Below the pieces are notes generated by a model. The model was not told where the DNA came from. It saw nothing but the letters and a program-made list of their open reading frames with translations, and ran no database searches. 64,000 bases of DNA. It comes from Arion vulgaris. Taxonomy: Eukaryota > Mollusca > Gastropoda > Stylommatophora > Arionidae. Every line of letters starts with the position of its first letter. Position 1 is the first letter of the stretch. A program made the position numbers and the translations under genes. Shown here piece by piece: positions 30,455 to 41,640 of this stretch. The stretch is taken from positions 10,213,994-10,277,993 of the forward strand of contig CM036755.1 of assembly GCA_020796225.1 (NCBI GenBank). Reading direction: 5' to 3'.

Positions 30455-30860
30455 TCAATAGTAGTTCTTGTCTCCTTTCTATTGATGCCATTTATCTAAA
30501 CGTGTCGCTGTATGCAATATTAATATGTTTGAATTAATCAGCACTTGATGATTTCCCATATCTGCAGTTTATCGTTACTGAAGCACGAGGGGTCGGTTCT
30601 GGAGCAGTTTGTTTCTAGGAATTCAAGCTATAATTATGGAGTCTGGTTGTGAATAAGTTAACAGGATTGGGTGTGGATGTAGGAGACGACCTGGACCAGA
30701 CCCAATCACCTTTTTGTGTCATCTGGAGAGAAGGGAATTAGAATCAGGTCAGTGTGTGTGTCAACTAATAGTGTGTATGAAAAGTGTCGTATGTAAAGGT
30801 GTTTGTGTGTTAAATGAGTTGTTTATGTGTTGATGAATGTGTTAGGAGTGTTGTGTGTTA
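30455..30860. other. no gene seen
   Basis: Unique-looking sequence grading into TG-rich DNA. Confidence 0.45.
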
Positions 30861-31330
30861 AGATGTTTTTGTGTATGGTGTGTGTGTGTGTGTGAAGATG
30901 TGTGTCGCTGTGTGTATAGTTTGTGTGTCGCTGTGTGTATAGTTTGTGTGTTGTCGTGTGTATAGTTTGTGTGTTGTCGTGTGTATAGTTTGCTTGTAGT
31001 GTGTATGTGTGTGTGTGTGTGATAGTTTGTATGTGTGTGTGTATAGTGTTGTGTTTGTGTGTGTATAGTTTGTCCCTTGTGTGTGTAAGTTTGTGTGTCG
31101 CTGTGTGTATAGTTTGTGTGTCGATGTGTGTATAGTTTGTGTGTTGTCGTGTGTAGATATTTGCTTGTAGATGTGTATATCGCTGTGTGTGTAGGAGTTG
31201 TTTGTGTGTCGGTGAATGTGTGTAGAAGAGTGTTGTGTACTGTTTTTTGTCCCATTGTGTGTGTGGGGTGGGGAGATGTTTGTGTGTCGCTATGTGTATA
31301 GATTAGTGTGTGTGTGTATAGGTTTGTGTT
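30860..31330. repeat. TG-rich array, about 23-bp unit
   Basis: Variants of gtgtgtatagtttgtgtgtc. The T/H-rich antisense frame of 137 codons is a repeat frame. Confidence 0.92.
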
Positions 31331-31529
31331 TCTTCTTCTACTTGTTCACCAGCTAAGAATTCAGAGGCAGTCGGGGCATCTAGTACGCCACTTCTGACTG
31401 ATTTTTGCGTTAAAGCTTGCTTTTCTTATCAGTGCCCCTCGCCATTCAGCCGAACTTTCTCCCATTCAGAGATTGTTTGTGTATGATGTTTGATATGTAG
31501 TAGTTAGTAATGGTTGTGGTAGTTAGTGT

Positions 31530-31795
31530 TTGTGTGTGACGATGTGTGTTTGTGTGTGACGATGTGTGTTTGTGCGTGACGATGTGTGTTTGTGTGTGTG
31601 ACGATGTGTGTTTGTGTGTGACGATGTGTGTTTGTGTGTGACGATGTGTGTTTGTGTGTGACGATGTGTGTTTGTTGTGGGGACGATGTGTGTTTGTGCG
31701 TGACGATGTGTGTTTGTGGTGACGATGTGTTTGTGTGACGATGTGTGTTGTGTGTGACGATGTGTGTTTGTGTTGACGATGTGTGTTTGTGTGGG
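31530..31795. repeat. 20-bp TG-rich array
   Basis: Repeats of tgtgtgtttgtgtgtgacga with a few shortened units. 31330-31530 between the two arrays has no gene. Confidence 0.93.
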
Positions 31796-31937
31796 TGATT
31801 AGATGTGGATGATGTGTAGACGAGTATTTGTCTTCGTGTATATTAGTGAGAGTGTGTCTTGATTCTGTTTATTACTTTGTTAATTGAGATCAGAATGAGA
31901 GTTAAACAGTGCTACATAGACCTACACAGACCGTCAT

Positions 31938-32190
31938 GTGAGCGTCTGTTGCTCAAGCGGTAGTGAGCTCGATCACAAGCCCAAGCGTACCTGGTTCAAA
32001 CCCCACGGTGGGCAAGTTTGAAGCAAATTTGTTTCCGTGAGATTTTTACAAATGTAAAAATAGACCTCACCGTTCAGAAAGCAATGGTAAACTACTGAAC
32101 GTATAAGTGGTGCCTAGAAAATCAACGACTCGTTTACTGTGTTTGATGGCTACATCCTTTAGGATATGCCACGATTTTCATGTTCACGTA
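31938..32190 (+). mobile_element. SINE-C, full-length
   Basis: A box ttgctcaagcgg, B box ggttcaaaccccac, then a body nearly identical to the 19.6-kb copy, ending gccacgattttcatg. Confidence 0.9.
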
Positions 32191-32224
32191 GACCGAATAC
32201 TGATAAACGGATGAGACAAACAGC

Positions 32225-32506
32225 TCAAAAAATCACTGAAGGCCACAGAGTTGTGGTTTTACAGAAGAATAATAAGAATCCCAAGGACTGTTAAAATGAC
32301 TACTGTGGAGGTGCTGAACGAGATCAAGGATCAAGACACAGAGAAAGCTTATGATTAATATAAGAAAGGGAGTTATCATTTTTCGGACATGTAATGAGAG
32401 GAGGTTTAGAACACATTGACAACCAGTCAAATAGGAAGAGACAGGAAGCAGAAGAAGTTGGATTGCCTGGCGTGGCATGGCATGGAAGAGCGTCAACATT
32501 TGAGAT
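32225..32506 (+). pseudogene. LINE-D ORF2 C-terminal relic
   Basis: The plus strand reads KATELWFYRRIIRIPRTVKM then TTVEVLNEIKDQ, a conserved piece of the LINE reverse-transcriptase C-terminal region, followed after a frameshift by GGLEHIDN and AWHGRAS. Same family as 9.45-10.29 kb. Confidence 0.85.
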
Positions 32507-33029
32507 GATTGCAAACACGAGATTTGTGGAGATCCATGATTGCCTATACCAGTCGGCACGGTACCTGATGATGATGATGCCCATATGATTGCACACGAGA
32601 CCGAGATTTGTGGAGATCCATGATTGCCTATACCAGTCGGCACGGTACCTGATGATGATGATGCCCATATATGATTGCACACGAGACCGAGTTGGGAGAT
32701 CCATGATCGCTTACATGTGGAGGTCCTGAAGAGATCAGATCAATTGACACAGAGAGACGAGATTATGATAGAGATAAGAAAGTTGTATCCTTTCGGCACA
32801 TGTGATGAGCGCAATGAGATTATCAGAACCGAGATTTGTGGAGATCCGATCGCTATACCAGTCGGCACGGTACCTGATACTGATGATCCATTTGATTGCA
32901 CGACACAGACAAATTGTGGATATGCCTGACTGCTATGCCATGGAAGCGTCACATGTTGTAGCCCATATGATTGCAACACGAGATTTGTGGAGATCCATGA
33001 TCGCTATACCAGTCGGCACGGTACCTGAT
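32507..33029 (+). repeat. LINE-D 3' end repeated in tandem
   Basis: The tail unit (gatttgtggagatcc, ataccagtcggcacggtacc, gatgatgatg) starts near 32520, 32604 and 32689 (period 84-85 bp) and again near 32832 and 32983. A longer piece of LINE-D coding sequence (VEVLKRSDQLTQRDE) is included in the fourth unit. Confidence 0.85.
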
Positions 33030-33279
33030 CTTTCTCCTTCTTTGCGTTCGTTCTTTCCGACCAATTTTAATCACTCTTTGTGATATGTTTGATCTTGCCA
33101 AGAACGTGTATACGTTGCACATTGGTTTGGTAGGCCCCTAAACGCATAACTTCTACACGTTTAGGACACATGCATCCGATTTCAGCCAACCTCCTTAGTC
33201 GCCTCTTACGACATGCATGGCAGGTAACAGTGTTCTATTCTTTACACCCCAAATTTGGGCTCCGGTAACGACTCGGGCG
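33030..33279 (-). mobile_element. SINE-A2 with 12-bp TSD in the LINE-D array
   Basis: A 250-bp copy flanked by exact acggtacctgat (33018-33029 and 33280-33291), which is part of the LINE-D tail unit. The SINE arrived after the tail was duplicated or within its last unit. Confidence 0.92.
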
Positions 33280-33291
33280 ACGGTACCTGAT

Positions 33292-33555
33292 GATGATGAT
33301 GCCCATATATGTGTGTGGCTTTTTTTGTTTTGGTCGGTTTACGGGTAATGTGTATCAACGTGTTACACCATGTGTTGCCCATCTATTACACAGCGTGACT
33401 ACAACACGGTCTAGCATCTTACTACATTTCTAAAAATGAAGATCATTGTTTAACTATGTGGTCAACGTGTTTACTTTCTATTATGAAGGTTGTGAGTTCA
33501 AATCTCAGTTTCCTTGAAGTTACAGAGTTCGTCTTCTCTCTCGAAAAACTTTCAT
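33292..33555. other. no gene seen
   Basis: After the last gatgatgatg of LINE-D the sequence is unique-looking. A B-box-like gtgagttcaaatctcag at about 33490 may be an old SINE head. Confidence 0.4.
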
Positions 33556-33559
33556 AGGC

Positions 33560-34220
33560 AGTCTCTGTGGCTAAGTGGTTAAACTCTCGCCTCACGTTCC
33601 GAAGATCGTGGATTCGAATCCAAACCGCAATGTTCCATTCATGTGCGTCGTTTTTTCAGAAACCTCTAAGATTGTTGATGGAGCTACGGAGTTTGTAAGA
33701 AAAAGGGTAAAGGAACCCTTTCATACCTCGTGGTATATAGTTCCTTTGAGATTGATTTAAAATGTGTCAAATGGTAAGTTGGCTTCTCCCAGTGGTGGTA
33801 TTCCCCATATCTTTGGTGCATCCTTGCAGAAATGAAACGCTGCAAAGTGCCAATAGTATTGCACTGTATGGTAAAAGTAAAGGAACCCTTTCATACCTCG
33901 TGGTATATAGGTCAATACAGTGTTAGGCCTGTATTTTCATTGACCATCGGCACACGATGGGTGATGTGGTCAGCATCACGCCGGCCGCCTTTACTTTCCC
34001 ATAGCATGTCTGGTACCCAGTTGAGGCTGGGTCGACCTGAGACCGTCGTGGTCGGGAAAAATTCCACGCGCATTGCGGGAGCTGAACCCAAACTACCAGT
34101 CCTGCGGAGCGAGTTCACTAACAACTACGCTACAGCACGGAGTTTGTACTTAGTGCAATACTTTCGGTAGATGACGTGTAATTTCTGCGGAGGGGGACCG
34201 GGTCATATGGTGTCTTCTTC
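33560..34220 (+). mobile_element. SINE-D, split by SINE-E
   Basis: tRNA-like head: A box tggctaagtggttaa and B box ggattcgaatcc, then body up to gctacggagtttgta. It resumes after the insert at 34137 (acggagtttgtacttagtgc ... cgggtcatatgg). Related copies: 63190-63440 (plus), 43165-43305 and 58900-59050 (minus). Confidence 0.83.
33698..34136 (-). mobile_element. long SINE-E with extra 3' sequence and 12-bp TSD
   Basis: A 439-bp insertion flanked by exact acggagtttgta (33686-33697 and 34137-34148). The minus strand starts with a tRNA-like head (tagcgtagttgttag; ggttcagctcc), runs through the SINE-E body, and then continues for about 175 bp with sequence that at 36.76-36.89 kb lies downstream of a SINE-E and outside its TSD. 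It ends in a second T-run. Confidence 0.85.
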
Positions 34221-34470
34221 GAACGATTCATATCCACCATTTGCTAAACCACTTTCTTGTGATTTGTATGTGATCCTAGCCTAATGGCGATTTACGTTGA
34301 ACCCGTTAAGCGTCTACAAGTAGGCCAGAACATCCGATTTATGCCACGCTTTTTATTTACTAGGATAGTTTCCATATGCTCTTACCTCAGTCACCTCTAA
34401 CGACATGGCTTGTAGGTCACACTGTTACTATTCTTTGCGCCCCTTGCAAACCCCGGCAACACAGGGGTGA
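34215..34470 (-). mobile_element. SINE-A1, full-length, diverged
   Basis: Antisense copy from gtcttcttcgaacgattc to gcaacacaggggtg. Confidence 0.8.
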
Positions 34471-35070
34471 GATTTAATCAAAAAATTTAACAATGGATGT
34501 ATAAGCAAATTTACAAGAAATCCTGCTTAAGTATCTGACGTCTGAATGCTTTCAATAATTGTCACAAAATGACAACTTGCAACAAGGAAATATCGTTCAA
34601 TGAGAAATTCTTTTCGTTTTATTACTGAAGCTAATTTCTTTAGAAAAAGTTGAAATCAAATTTGCAAAAGCTTTTATTACCAGTTCGTCATTTCTGATTG
34701 GGTTGAATACTTCGGAAATGAGATATCTGGCAGTTGTGTGGAAACATTATATGAGAAACTTAAGCCATTTCGGTGTTGTCTTGAGGTAATGATTACTTTT
34801 TCCAATTTGGATTTGTAAATGAGTCGCGGTGACACGAAAGTCTTTAAAAAATAGTTTAAAGCTGAGGGCTTGACTTTAATGCGTATGCGTTAACACCATA
34901 TGACCACCACAGAGCCGTGCTGTGCTATGATACAGAGAGGCGGCCGCATCAGGTGGCACAGTAAGGGAGGCAGTATAAGTAGCGAAATCAAAATCACAAT
35001 TGAAGGTTATTTTAAAGAAACATTTAAAGGGTAGCATTTCGAAGACTTGCATCATACTGAGAAAATATAC
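34470..35070. other. no gene seen
   Basis: 600 bp of AT-rich unique-looking sequence. No ORF or element recognised. Confidence 0.5.
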
Positions 35071-35074
35071 CGCA

Positions 35075-35196
35075 CCGTCCTGGACCGCTAGTGAGTTGCT
35101 GAAGCTCTGAAGCGCACGGTCCTGGACCGCTAGTGAGTTGCTGGAGCTCTGAAGCGCACGGTCTTGGACCGCTAGTGAGTTGCTGGAGCTCTGAAG
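35075..35196. repeat. 42-bp tandem array x3
   Basis: Units at about 35075, 35117 and 35159 containing ctggaccgctagtgagttgc. The minus-strand frame ALQSSSNSLAVQDR is a repeat frame. This unit is unrelated to the LINE-T42 unit. Confidence 0.92.
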
Positions 35197-35405
35197 TGGA
35201 GCACAGAATAGTAACACTGTGACCTACAAGGCATGTCGTTCGAGGCGGCTGAGGTAGGAGCATATGGAAGCTACCCTAGTAAATAAAAAGCGTCTCAGAA
35301 ATCAGTTGTATTGGTCTACGTGTAGGCGCATAACTGACACAACGTACAATCGCTTTTAGGCTCAGATCACATATAAATCACAAAGAGTGGTTTAACAAGC
35401 GATCT
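35196..35405 (+). mobile_element. SINE-A1, 5'-truncated
   Basis: Begins at gagcacagaatagtaacactg and runs to ggtttaacaagcgatc. The next SINE-A1 head follows directly. Confidence 0.8.
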
Positions 35406-35517
35406 GCCCGTGTGGTACCGGGTCCGCAAGGGAGCAAAGAATAGTACCTCTTCGGCCTACACTGCATGTTATAAGAGGCGATTGAGGTAGGGACCTAGGG
35501 AAGCTACCCTAGTAAAT

Positions 35518-35890
35518 TTTCTTCTTCTGCGTTCTCACTAGATTGGAATTTCAGATTCTCTAATAAAGGCAGCCGTCTGCCTCAGATTATCAGCCACGTC
35601 ATACAGTTTGTCTTGGACGCTAGTGTAAGTGGGCCACCTCTTTCTTCTCAAGTCTGCATACTGGGGGCAATTCTGTAAGATATAATTCCTATGATTTCTG
35701 CTTTCCCGTTTGCGCCGACCTCTTCCCGCAGTAAGTTTTGGCTATCCTCGTGATGGTAGGTCTGACATTCTTACTGCGTGGCTAAATCTCCGAGGCAGAT
35801 TGGCGACCGCAGAATCCGTTATCCCATTCCACATTGTGAGGGTCGTTGCACCATGTTATACGCCTTACGGCATGGTGCATCCGTTGTCTG
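35518..35890 (-). pseudogene. RNase H-type LINE end with (GAA) tail
   Basis: The minus strand reads NYILQNCPQYADLRRKRWPT, SVQDKLYDVADNLRQTAAFI, then a tail whose complement starts cttcttctgcgttctcac. The same tail unit is tandemly repeated at 56.12-56.70 kb. Confidence 0.78.
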
Positions 35891-35924
35891 CAAGCATTTG
35901 TTTCGGGTTAGCATTCCCTAGCAG

Positions 35925-36041
35925 ACACATGCATCCGATTTCAGCCAAACCTCCTTAGTCGCCTCTTAAGACATGTGTGGCAAGTAACAGTGGTTCTATT
36001 CTTTACACCCCAAATTTGGGCCCTGTAACCACTCAGGCGAC
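35925..36041 (-). repeat. SINE-A2, 5' half
   Basis: Antisense match from gacacatgcatccgatttc to gtaaccactcaggcg, fused to the preceding LINE piece. Confidence 0.8.
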
Positions 36042-36170
36042 CCTATTAATTAAAAATGTTCTTGCCTACTTGTAGGCGCATAATGTACAATCGCTCTTAG
36101 ACGTGATTGCACACACAGATCACAAAGAGTGGTTTAACGTGTGATCTATATGGAGCGTTCGAAAAAGAAT

Positions 36171-36460
36171 TGAAGGCGCACATCTTCTGATCGCGATCAC
36201 GTGTTGAACGCAACACTTTGAACGTAGTCAAAAGTCTGATGAGAATCGATGATCGTTGATGGAGTTAACGAGTTCATGCTCACAGTACAATACTATTATT
36301 TGTTTGATAAGTCGGGGATTCAAGTCTCTTTAAGCCAAGGCACCCCTTTTCAACCTACGGCGAACCTTTTATTGGTTATATCATAGAGTGTAGGCCAACA
36401 AACATGAAAAATAAGTATTAATTCCTTTCAGAGAATCCAAGAATTATTTACTATATAACT
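36171..36460. repeat. no gene; repeat J at 36320-36460
   Basis: Repeat J (ggcgaaccttttattggtta, ggccaacaaacatg, tcagagaatccaa) parallels 25.79-25.83 plus 26.27-26.33 kb but lacks the hAT MITE, so it serves as an empty-site paralogue. Confidence 0.65.
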
Positions 36461-36472
36461 ACCATACAGTGC

Positions 36473-36746
36473 GGTGAGCCGCTGTAGCGTAGTTGTTAGT
36501 GAACTCGCTTCGCAAGGCTGGTGGTTTGGGTTCAGCTCCCGCAATGCGTGTGGAATTTTTCCTGACCGCGACGGTTCTCAGGTCAACCCAGCTTCAACTG
36601 GGTACCAGACATGCTCTGGGAAAGTAAAGCGGCCGGCGTGATGCTGACCACATCACCCATAGTGTGCCGACGAGCAATGAAAAATACAGGTCTAACACTG
36701 TATTGACCTATATACCACGAGGTATGAAAGGGTTCCTTTACTTTTT
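36473..36746 (+). mobile_element. SINE-E with 12-bp TSD
   Basis: A 274-bp tRNA-derived SINE: A box tagcgtagttg, B box ggttcagctcc, then body and a T-run end (cctttacttttt) as expected for pol III termination. Exact accatacagtgc flanks it (36461-36472 and 36747-36758). Confidence 0.92.
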
Positions 36747-36889
36747 ACCATACAGTGCAATACTATTGGCACTTTGCGAGCGTTTCATTTCTGCAAGGAT
36801 GCACCAAAAGATATGGGGAATACCACTGGGAGGAAGCCAATCCTTTACCATTTGACATATTTTTTTTATCAATCTCAAAGCGAACAAAG

Positions 36890-37412
36890 AAATAGATTTA
36901 TCCTACAAAATTAACGTCTCGTATTTTTAAGTGTGCTCTCATTTTTGTTGTGTGAGAAGTAAACTCCCTTTCAGCTTTTCATAATTTTTCATTTTCTTCA
37001 ATATTCTGACTTGTCACCCTCGTATTTGTGTCCCCTTTTGTGTTTATCACTTATCTCCCTGTAACCTCGATAAAGGAATTTTTATTTTCCTTTTGTTCAA
37101 ATATCCTATTATTTATTTTTCATTTATCCTTTGTCACCGACGCGTATGTAAACTCAATCTCTATGCTCTGTTTGACGTTTCGGTCAGGATAATAATTGTG
37201 TGGAGGACGACGAGGCGAATGACAAAGAATCGTTTTTTAAATATTTATACAGTGATTCTAGCTTCTGGGTGACTGCGGAGTAGATTGCCCGAAACACCCG
37301 ACTCTGGCAAATAGTAACACCTGAGGCGGACGGTTTATTTATCTACTTCCGACTTTTTTTTTAAAAAAAAAGAAAAAAAAAAAGCTACCTGTGTGTACCT
37401 TAGCTTGTTAGT
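36890..37412. other. no gene seen
   Basis: AT-rich with poly-A/poly-T runs near 37350-37385. No ORF or element recognised. Confidence 0.5.
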
Positions 37413-37424
37413 TGTCGTTAATAT

Positions 37425-40400
37425 CTCTCTCTTTAGCCTGTTACGCCCTTGGCGTTTAGGGCAACAACAAACGTACACCATTCTTCCCTGTTCATGGCCT
37501 TCCTCTGTATTGTGTTCCAGCTATGATTCATTTCCTTCAGCTCTTGCTCTATCGTTCTCCTCCAGGTCGTCTTGGGTCTTCCACGCTTTCGCCTACCCTC
37601 TGGAGTCCATCTCAGTGCAGTTTTCGCATGCGCATCACATGTCCAATCCATCTCCAACGTCGTCTTCGGATGATAGTGCCCATATTCTCTTGTTGGCATC
37701 GTGCAAGCAATTCTTGATTCGAGATAGTAGTCGGCCAGTACACGCGTAAGATTTTATTTTTCGCAGACAAGTTGTATGAAAGGCGGAGAGTCTGGACATA
37801 TCCTGTTCTGTCATTCTCCAGCATTCCGATCCGTACAGCAATGTTGACAGCACACAGCTGTTATAGATACTAGTCTTGGTTCTGATGCTGTATTGGGCAG
37901 ATTTCAAGGCGGTCTGAAGGGTCATGAATGCACTTCGTGCCTTACTCAGTCTATTTTTAATGTCAGATCCAGCGCCTCCTTCATTGCTAATAACACTTCC
38001 AAGGTATGTGAAAGCGGTTGTATCTCGGAGGGTTTTACCTTCTAGTTTGACTGGTGCTGGGGTTGCTATGTTCAGAGTCATTACTTCAGTTTTCTTCTGA
38101 TTTATTTTCAGCCCAACCATCTCACTATATTGTTTAAGGCGGCAGGTCTTTTCCTGGATATCTCTATGTGTATGAGATAGAGTGCGATGTCATCTGCAAA
38201 ATCTAGGTCTTCCAGAGTGGTTGTGAGCGTCCATCTAATACCTCTTGCCTTATCTTCCGTTGTTTTACGCATCACCCAATCTATGACAGTGTTGAATAAT
38301 AGGGCTGACATAACACATCCTTGTCGCACGCCTGTTTTTACTTCAAACTTTAGTTCTGAAGTTTCAACACTGCATGCAAACTTTATGTAGCAGCTTTTTA
38401 TAATATTTATAAAACACAGTGGGATTCCATACCATCTTAAGATACGCCATAGACTTTCGCGGTGTATGCTATCAAAAGCTGTTTCAAAATCTACAAAGTT
38501 GATATAGAGTTTGCTTTGCCATTCTGTGCATTGCTCTATGATGTTTCTAAGAGCAAATATTTGGCCTATACAGCTCCGTCCTCTGCGAAATCCTGCTTGT
38601 TCCTTTCTTAGTTTCTTATCCACAGCACCAGTAATACGTTGTACGATGATTTTGCTTAAGATTTTACTTGGGACAGAAAGCAGTGTTATTCCACGCCAAT
38701 TATTACAATCGGCAAGGGAGCCCTTCTTGGGGATCTTGATGATGACTCCTCTGTTCCATGCATCAGGTATTATTTGGGTATTCCATATAGTAGTAAACAA
38801 GGGTTGCAATATATTAGCTGCAAGTTCTGGGTCTATTTTGAATAGTTCTGCTTTTAAGTTATCATTCCCTGGTGCCTTGTTATTCTTAAGAGATTTAATT
38901 GCTGTAATGATCTCATCCCGGCTGGGTGTTTCAATGCCAATTTCTAATTCCTCTGTTGGTTCTGGTATGTCTGCTACTACCGTTGGCGGTGGTCTATTTA
39001 GCAATTCTTTAAAATGCTCTTTCCATCGTATTTCTTGTTCCTTTTCCGTTGTCCATAGTATTCCATTCTTATCCTTTATGAGAGTATTTGATCTCCTGTA
39101 ATGTTTCCCGCTTATTAGCTTTGTAATTTTGTACACTGTTCCTTGATCACACTTTTTTGCTGCTTCTTCTGCCTGCACTGCCAGGTCTTCAACATACATT
39201 CTTTTGTCAGCTCTCACAGCCCGTTTGATTTCTTTACTTGCGCTTTTGTACTGTTCTTGGTATCTTGCTTTCAGTCTTTCGGACTTTGCTTCTAACAATT
39301 TCTTTTTTAATATTCTTCGGCTGTCTATTATTTTCCATGTTGTTGGTGTTATCCATTCTTTTCTTTGTGCGGTACCCTAGACATGTTTCACTGCTCTTGC
39401 TATATATAGATGCTATGTTGTCCCATGTTCTATCTATGTTGTCAGTTTCATCCGTAGTTTCATTACTTTCTAGGGCTTGGAATCTGTTCTTTATCTGCAT
39501 TATAAACTTATCCCTTACTTCCGTGTCTTTAGTCTATCCACATCGAACCTCTGTTGGAAGTTTTTCTGTTGTCCTGTTTTTCTTAGTTTAAGTTTGACAT
39601 AAGCTGTGACTAGGTGGTGGTCGCTACCAACATCTGCACCTCTCTTGACTACAACATCTAGCAGCGAGCGTCTCCAGGGTCCATTGATCATTATATGGTC
39701 TATTTGGTTTTTATCTCTGCCATTAGGGAATACCATGTTAATTTGTGGATATCTAAATGTTGAAATAGGGTTCCTCCTATAACGAGATTGTTCATGCTGC
39801 AGAAGTTTACTAAACGTTCCCCATTTTCGTTCATCATACCACATCCATATTTTCCCATAGTTCTATAACTATGCGTGTTGTCTTGTCCGACCTTCGCATT
39901 TAGATCTCCCATAACAATGATAACATCATGGGATGGTGACTTGTCTAATTCTGCTTGTAGGTTTTCGTAGTAAGAGTCTTTCTTTGTATCTTCGCTATCA
40001 TTAGTTGGCGCATAGCATTGTAGGATTGTGATGTTTGTATGCTTCTCCTTTAGTCTGATCTTAATCAAGCGGCTACTGATAGGTTTCCATTCTAACAGAC
40101 ACTTTTCCACGCCTTTCCTTAGGATTACTGCTACTCCTTCATGGTGTAGGTCATCGTCTCGTCCAGAAAAAGGACTGTTTCACCTGTTGCAGTGGTACTT
40201 CTTCCATTTCCTGTCCATCTGCTCTCGCTAACCCCTAGGATATGTAGATTATATCTTCTCATTTCTGCTGTTATTTGTGACAGTTTTCCGGTTTCGTACA
40301 TTGTTCTTACATTCCAGCATCCAATTCTGGTCTTGGTTTTGGCATTCAGGACTTCCGTCCTCATGAAAGTAACTTCCTTTCGGCTTTCACCACTTCCAGT

Positions 40401-40680
40401 CATGTGAGTCAATGACTCTGGTAGCCCTTCATGCCCGTAGATAGGTTGTATGTTTGTTGTTGTTTCCGTAACTTTAATTTTTTTAAAGGATGGGATCGTT
40501 AGTCCCAAGCCCAACCCCCAACCTGGAGGACCAGGAGACCATGCTTCGTCTGTCCCCTCTTCAGTGACCTTTCCGGCTTGGTAACCTTCCGGGAACATAA
40601 GTTCCCGCCGTCCTAGCTCACTGTATCATTGAGGCACGCAAGCCTCCCCACCACTACAAGGTAATGGCCTCATGGGGAGG
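37425..40680 (-). mobile_element. full-length RTE-type LINE with 12-bp TSD
   Basis: A 3256-bp non-LTR retrotransposon. Exact tgtcgttaatat flanks it (37413-37424 and 40681-40692). The 5' end (minus strand) begins cacctccccatgaggcc and can form a stem with tggtggggagg about 30 nt on. One long ORF occupies nearly all of it. After the TAA stop only agagagag remains before the TSD. A very short 3' end with a simple-repeat tail, a single endonuclease-RT ORF and no RNase H fit the RTE clade. Confidence 0.93.
37433..40598 (-). pseudogene. RTE ORF2: AP-type endonuclease + reverse transcriptase, frameshifted
   Basis: Roughly 1,055 codons broken into about seven frame segments by single-base indels. 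N-terminal endonuclease: RIGCWNVRTMYETGK, VSESRWTGNG, VIVMGDLNAKVG (catalytic D and N) and DVGSDHHLV (catalytic DH). Reverse transcriptase: IKSLKNNKAPGND, KLYINFVDFETAFDS (motif A), TGVRQGCVMSALLF (motif B), LDFADDIAL (FADD box). C-terminal: FTYLGSVISNEGG, LYGSECWRM, RWRWIGHVMR, RGRPKTTWRRTIEQ, ending AKGVTG. One base is missing right after the FADD box. All catalytic motifs survive, so it is recently dead or carries assembly errors. Confidence 0.95.
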
Positions 40681-40744
40681 TGTCGTTAATATAACCACAC
40701 TGAATGTTAGTTTCTTGCAGTTACTGTTTGTATCTTTGTTTGCG

Positions 40745-41175
40745 AACCATGGTTGATTGATTGATTGATAGGACCATCATCATTGCACTTCGGTGAGTAA
40801 CCATGGGTGCTTCGATCTCTTTCTTAAACAGGAAGATCTCAGCTGCAGTGCACGAACTCCGTAGCCCCGACGAAGGTCCCCGATGTAATTTTGAGGATGG
40901 TGACGATATTTTTGTAGGAATTTTAAACTTTTCTTATCAATGTTGCCCAGGCAGCGGTTTTTCAATCTACTCTTCTCGGTTTTCAACTGCCACCGGTTCT
41001 TTTACCTGCTCATATTGAACATGGACCTACTTTTTATCACCCATCTCCGATAGGATTAGGAACTCGATCTCACCTACACTGAGATCAGGGATATTTGGAA
41101 AATATCCAGGAGCGAACTTGGTACCTTTGACCCTAGAGACGAGGACTTAACCTCTACGCCAGAGGACCCGTTGAG
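40745..41175 (-). mobile_element. SINE-L, full-length minus copy
   Basis: Begins with ttgattgattgattgatagg (tail complement) and ends at the head complement (aacctctacgccagagg). Close in sequence to 8214-8640. Confidence 0.82.
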
Positions 41176-41179
41176 GTGC

Positions 41180-41640
41180 GAACCATGAGAATCATTCTGT
41201 GGTCTGAAGGTAAAATGCTTATCTCTTGCTCCAAATTGAATGAGTTTGTTTACTTGAAAGCCCAGCAGAGGTAAAGCCAGTGCGCGTTTCCGCTCGCAGG
41301 GAACTACTGCTGCCTTGTAGTTTGATTGGGGACAATCAAAGATAGCGGAGCAAACCGTACACAAAGCTGGACGGTAGGCAAACCAAGCAGTCCATTAACA
41401 AGACTGATATAGCTGGGCAGATGACGCTCATCAGCCCGGGAGGGCAGGTCGTCTACGGGTCGCTGCCCTGAAAGACAATAGCAACCTGCTGCCTTGTGGG
41501 TTTTGGCTGGGGACAGCAAAAGGCTAACGGAGAGCGAACCGACACAAACGTTGGTTGAAACCGAACACACCACCGAAAGATAAGCACTTCAGATCCAAAT
41601 TGGTACTGAAGGCTGTGCACGTACATCCGTTCTTGATGTT
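41180..41640 (+). repeat. repeat N, longest copy
   Basis: Two related halves (ctgctgccttgtagtttgat at 41308; ctgctgccttgtgggttttg at 41486), each followed by ggggaca..caaa and a agcgaacc.acacaa motif, then gataagcacttcagatcc. An internally duplicated repeat of unknown class. Confidence 0.55.

Larger units (their letters stand above)
35406..36171 (+). mobile_element. SINE-A1 split by LINE and SINE-A2 sequence
   Basis: The 5' half (cccgtgtggtaccgggtccg ... ctaccctagtaaat) ends at 35517. The matching 3' half (ttcttgcctacttgtaggcg ... gagcgttcgaaaaagaa) starts near 36045. About 520 bp of LINE tail and SINE-A2 lie between. Confidence 0.75.

Noticed and set aside
30842..31255. 137-codon T/H-rich minus-strand ORF
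   Set aside because: Frame of the TG-rich array.
36473..36546. Possible tRNA gene
   Set aside because: Head of SINE-E with a 12-bp target duplication around the whole 274-bp unit.
38511..39101. 196-codon plus-strand ORF
   Set aside because: Antisense shadow of the reverse-transcriptase frame of the RTE element.
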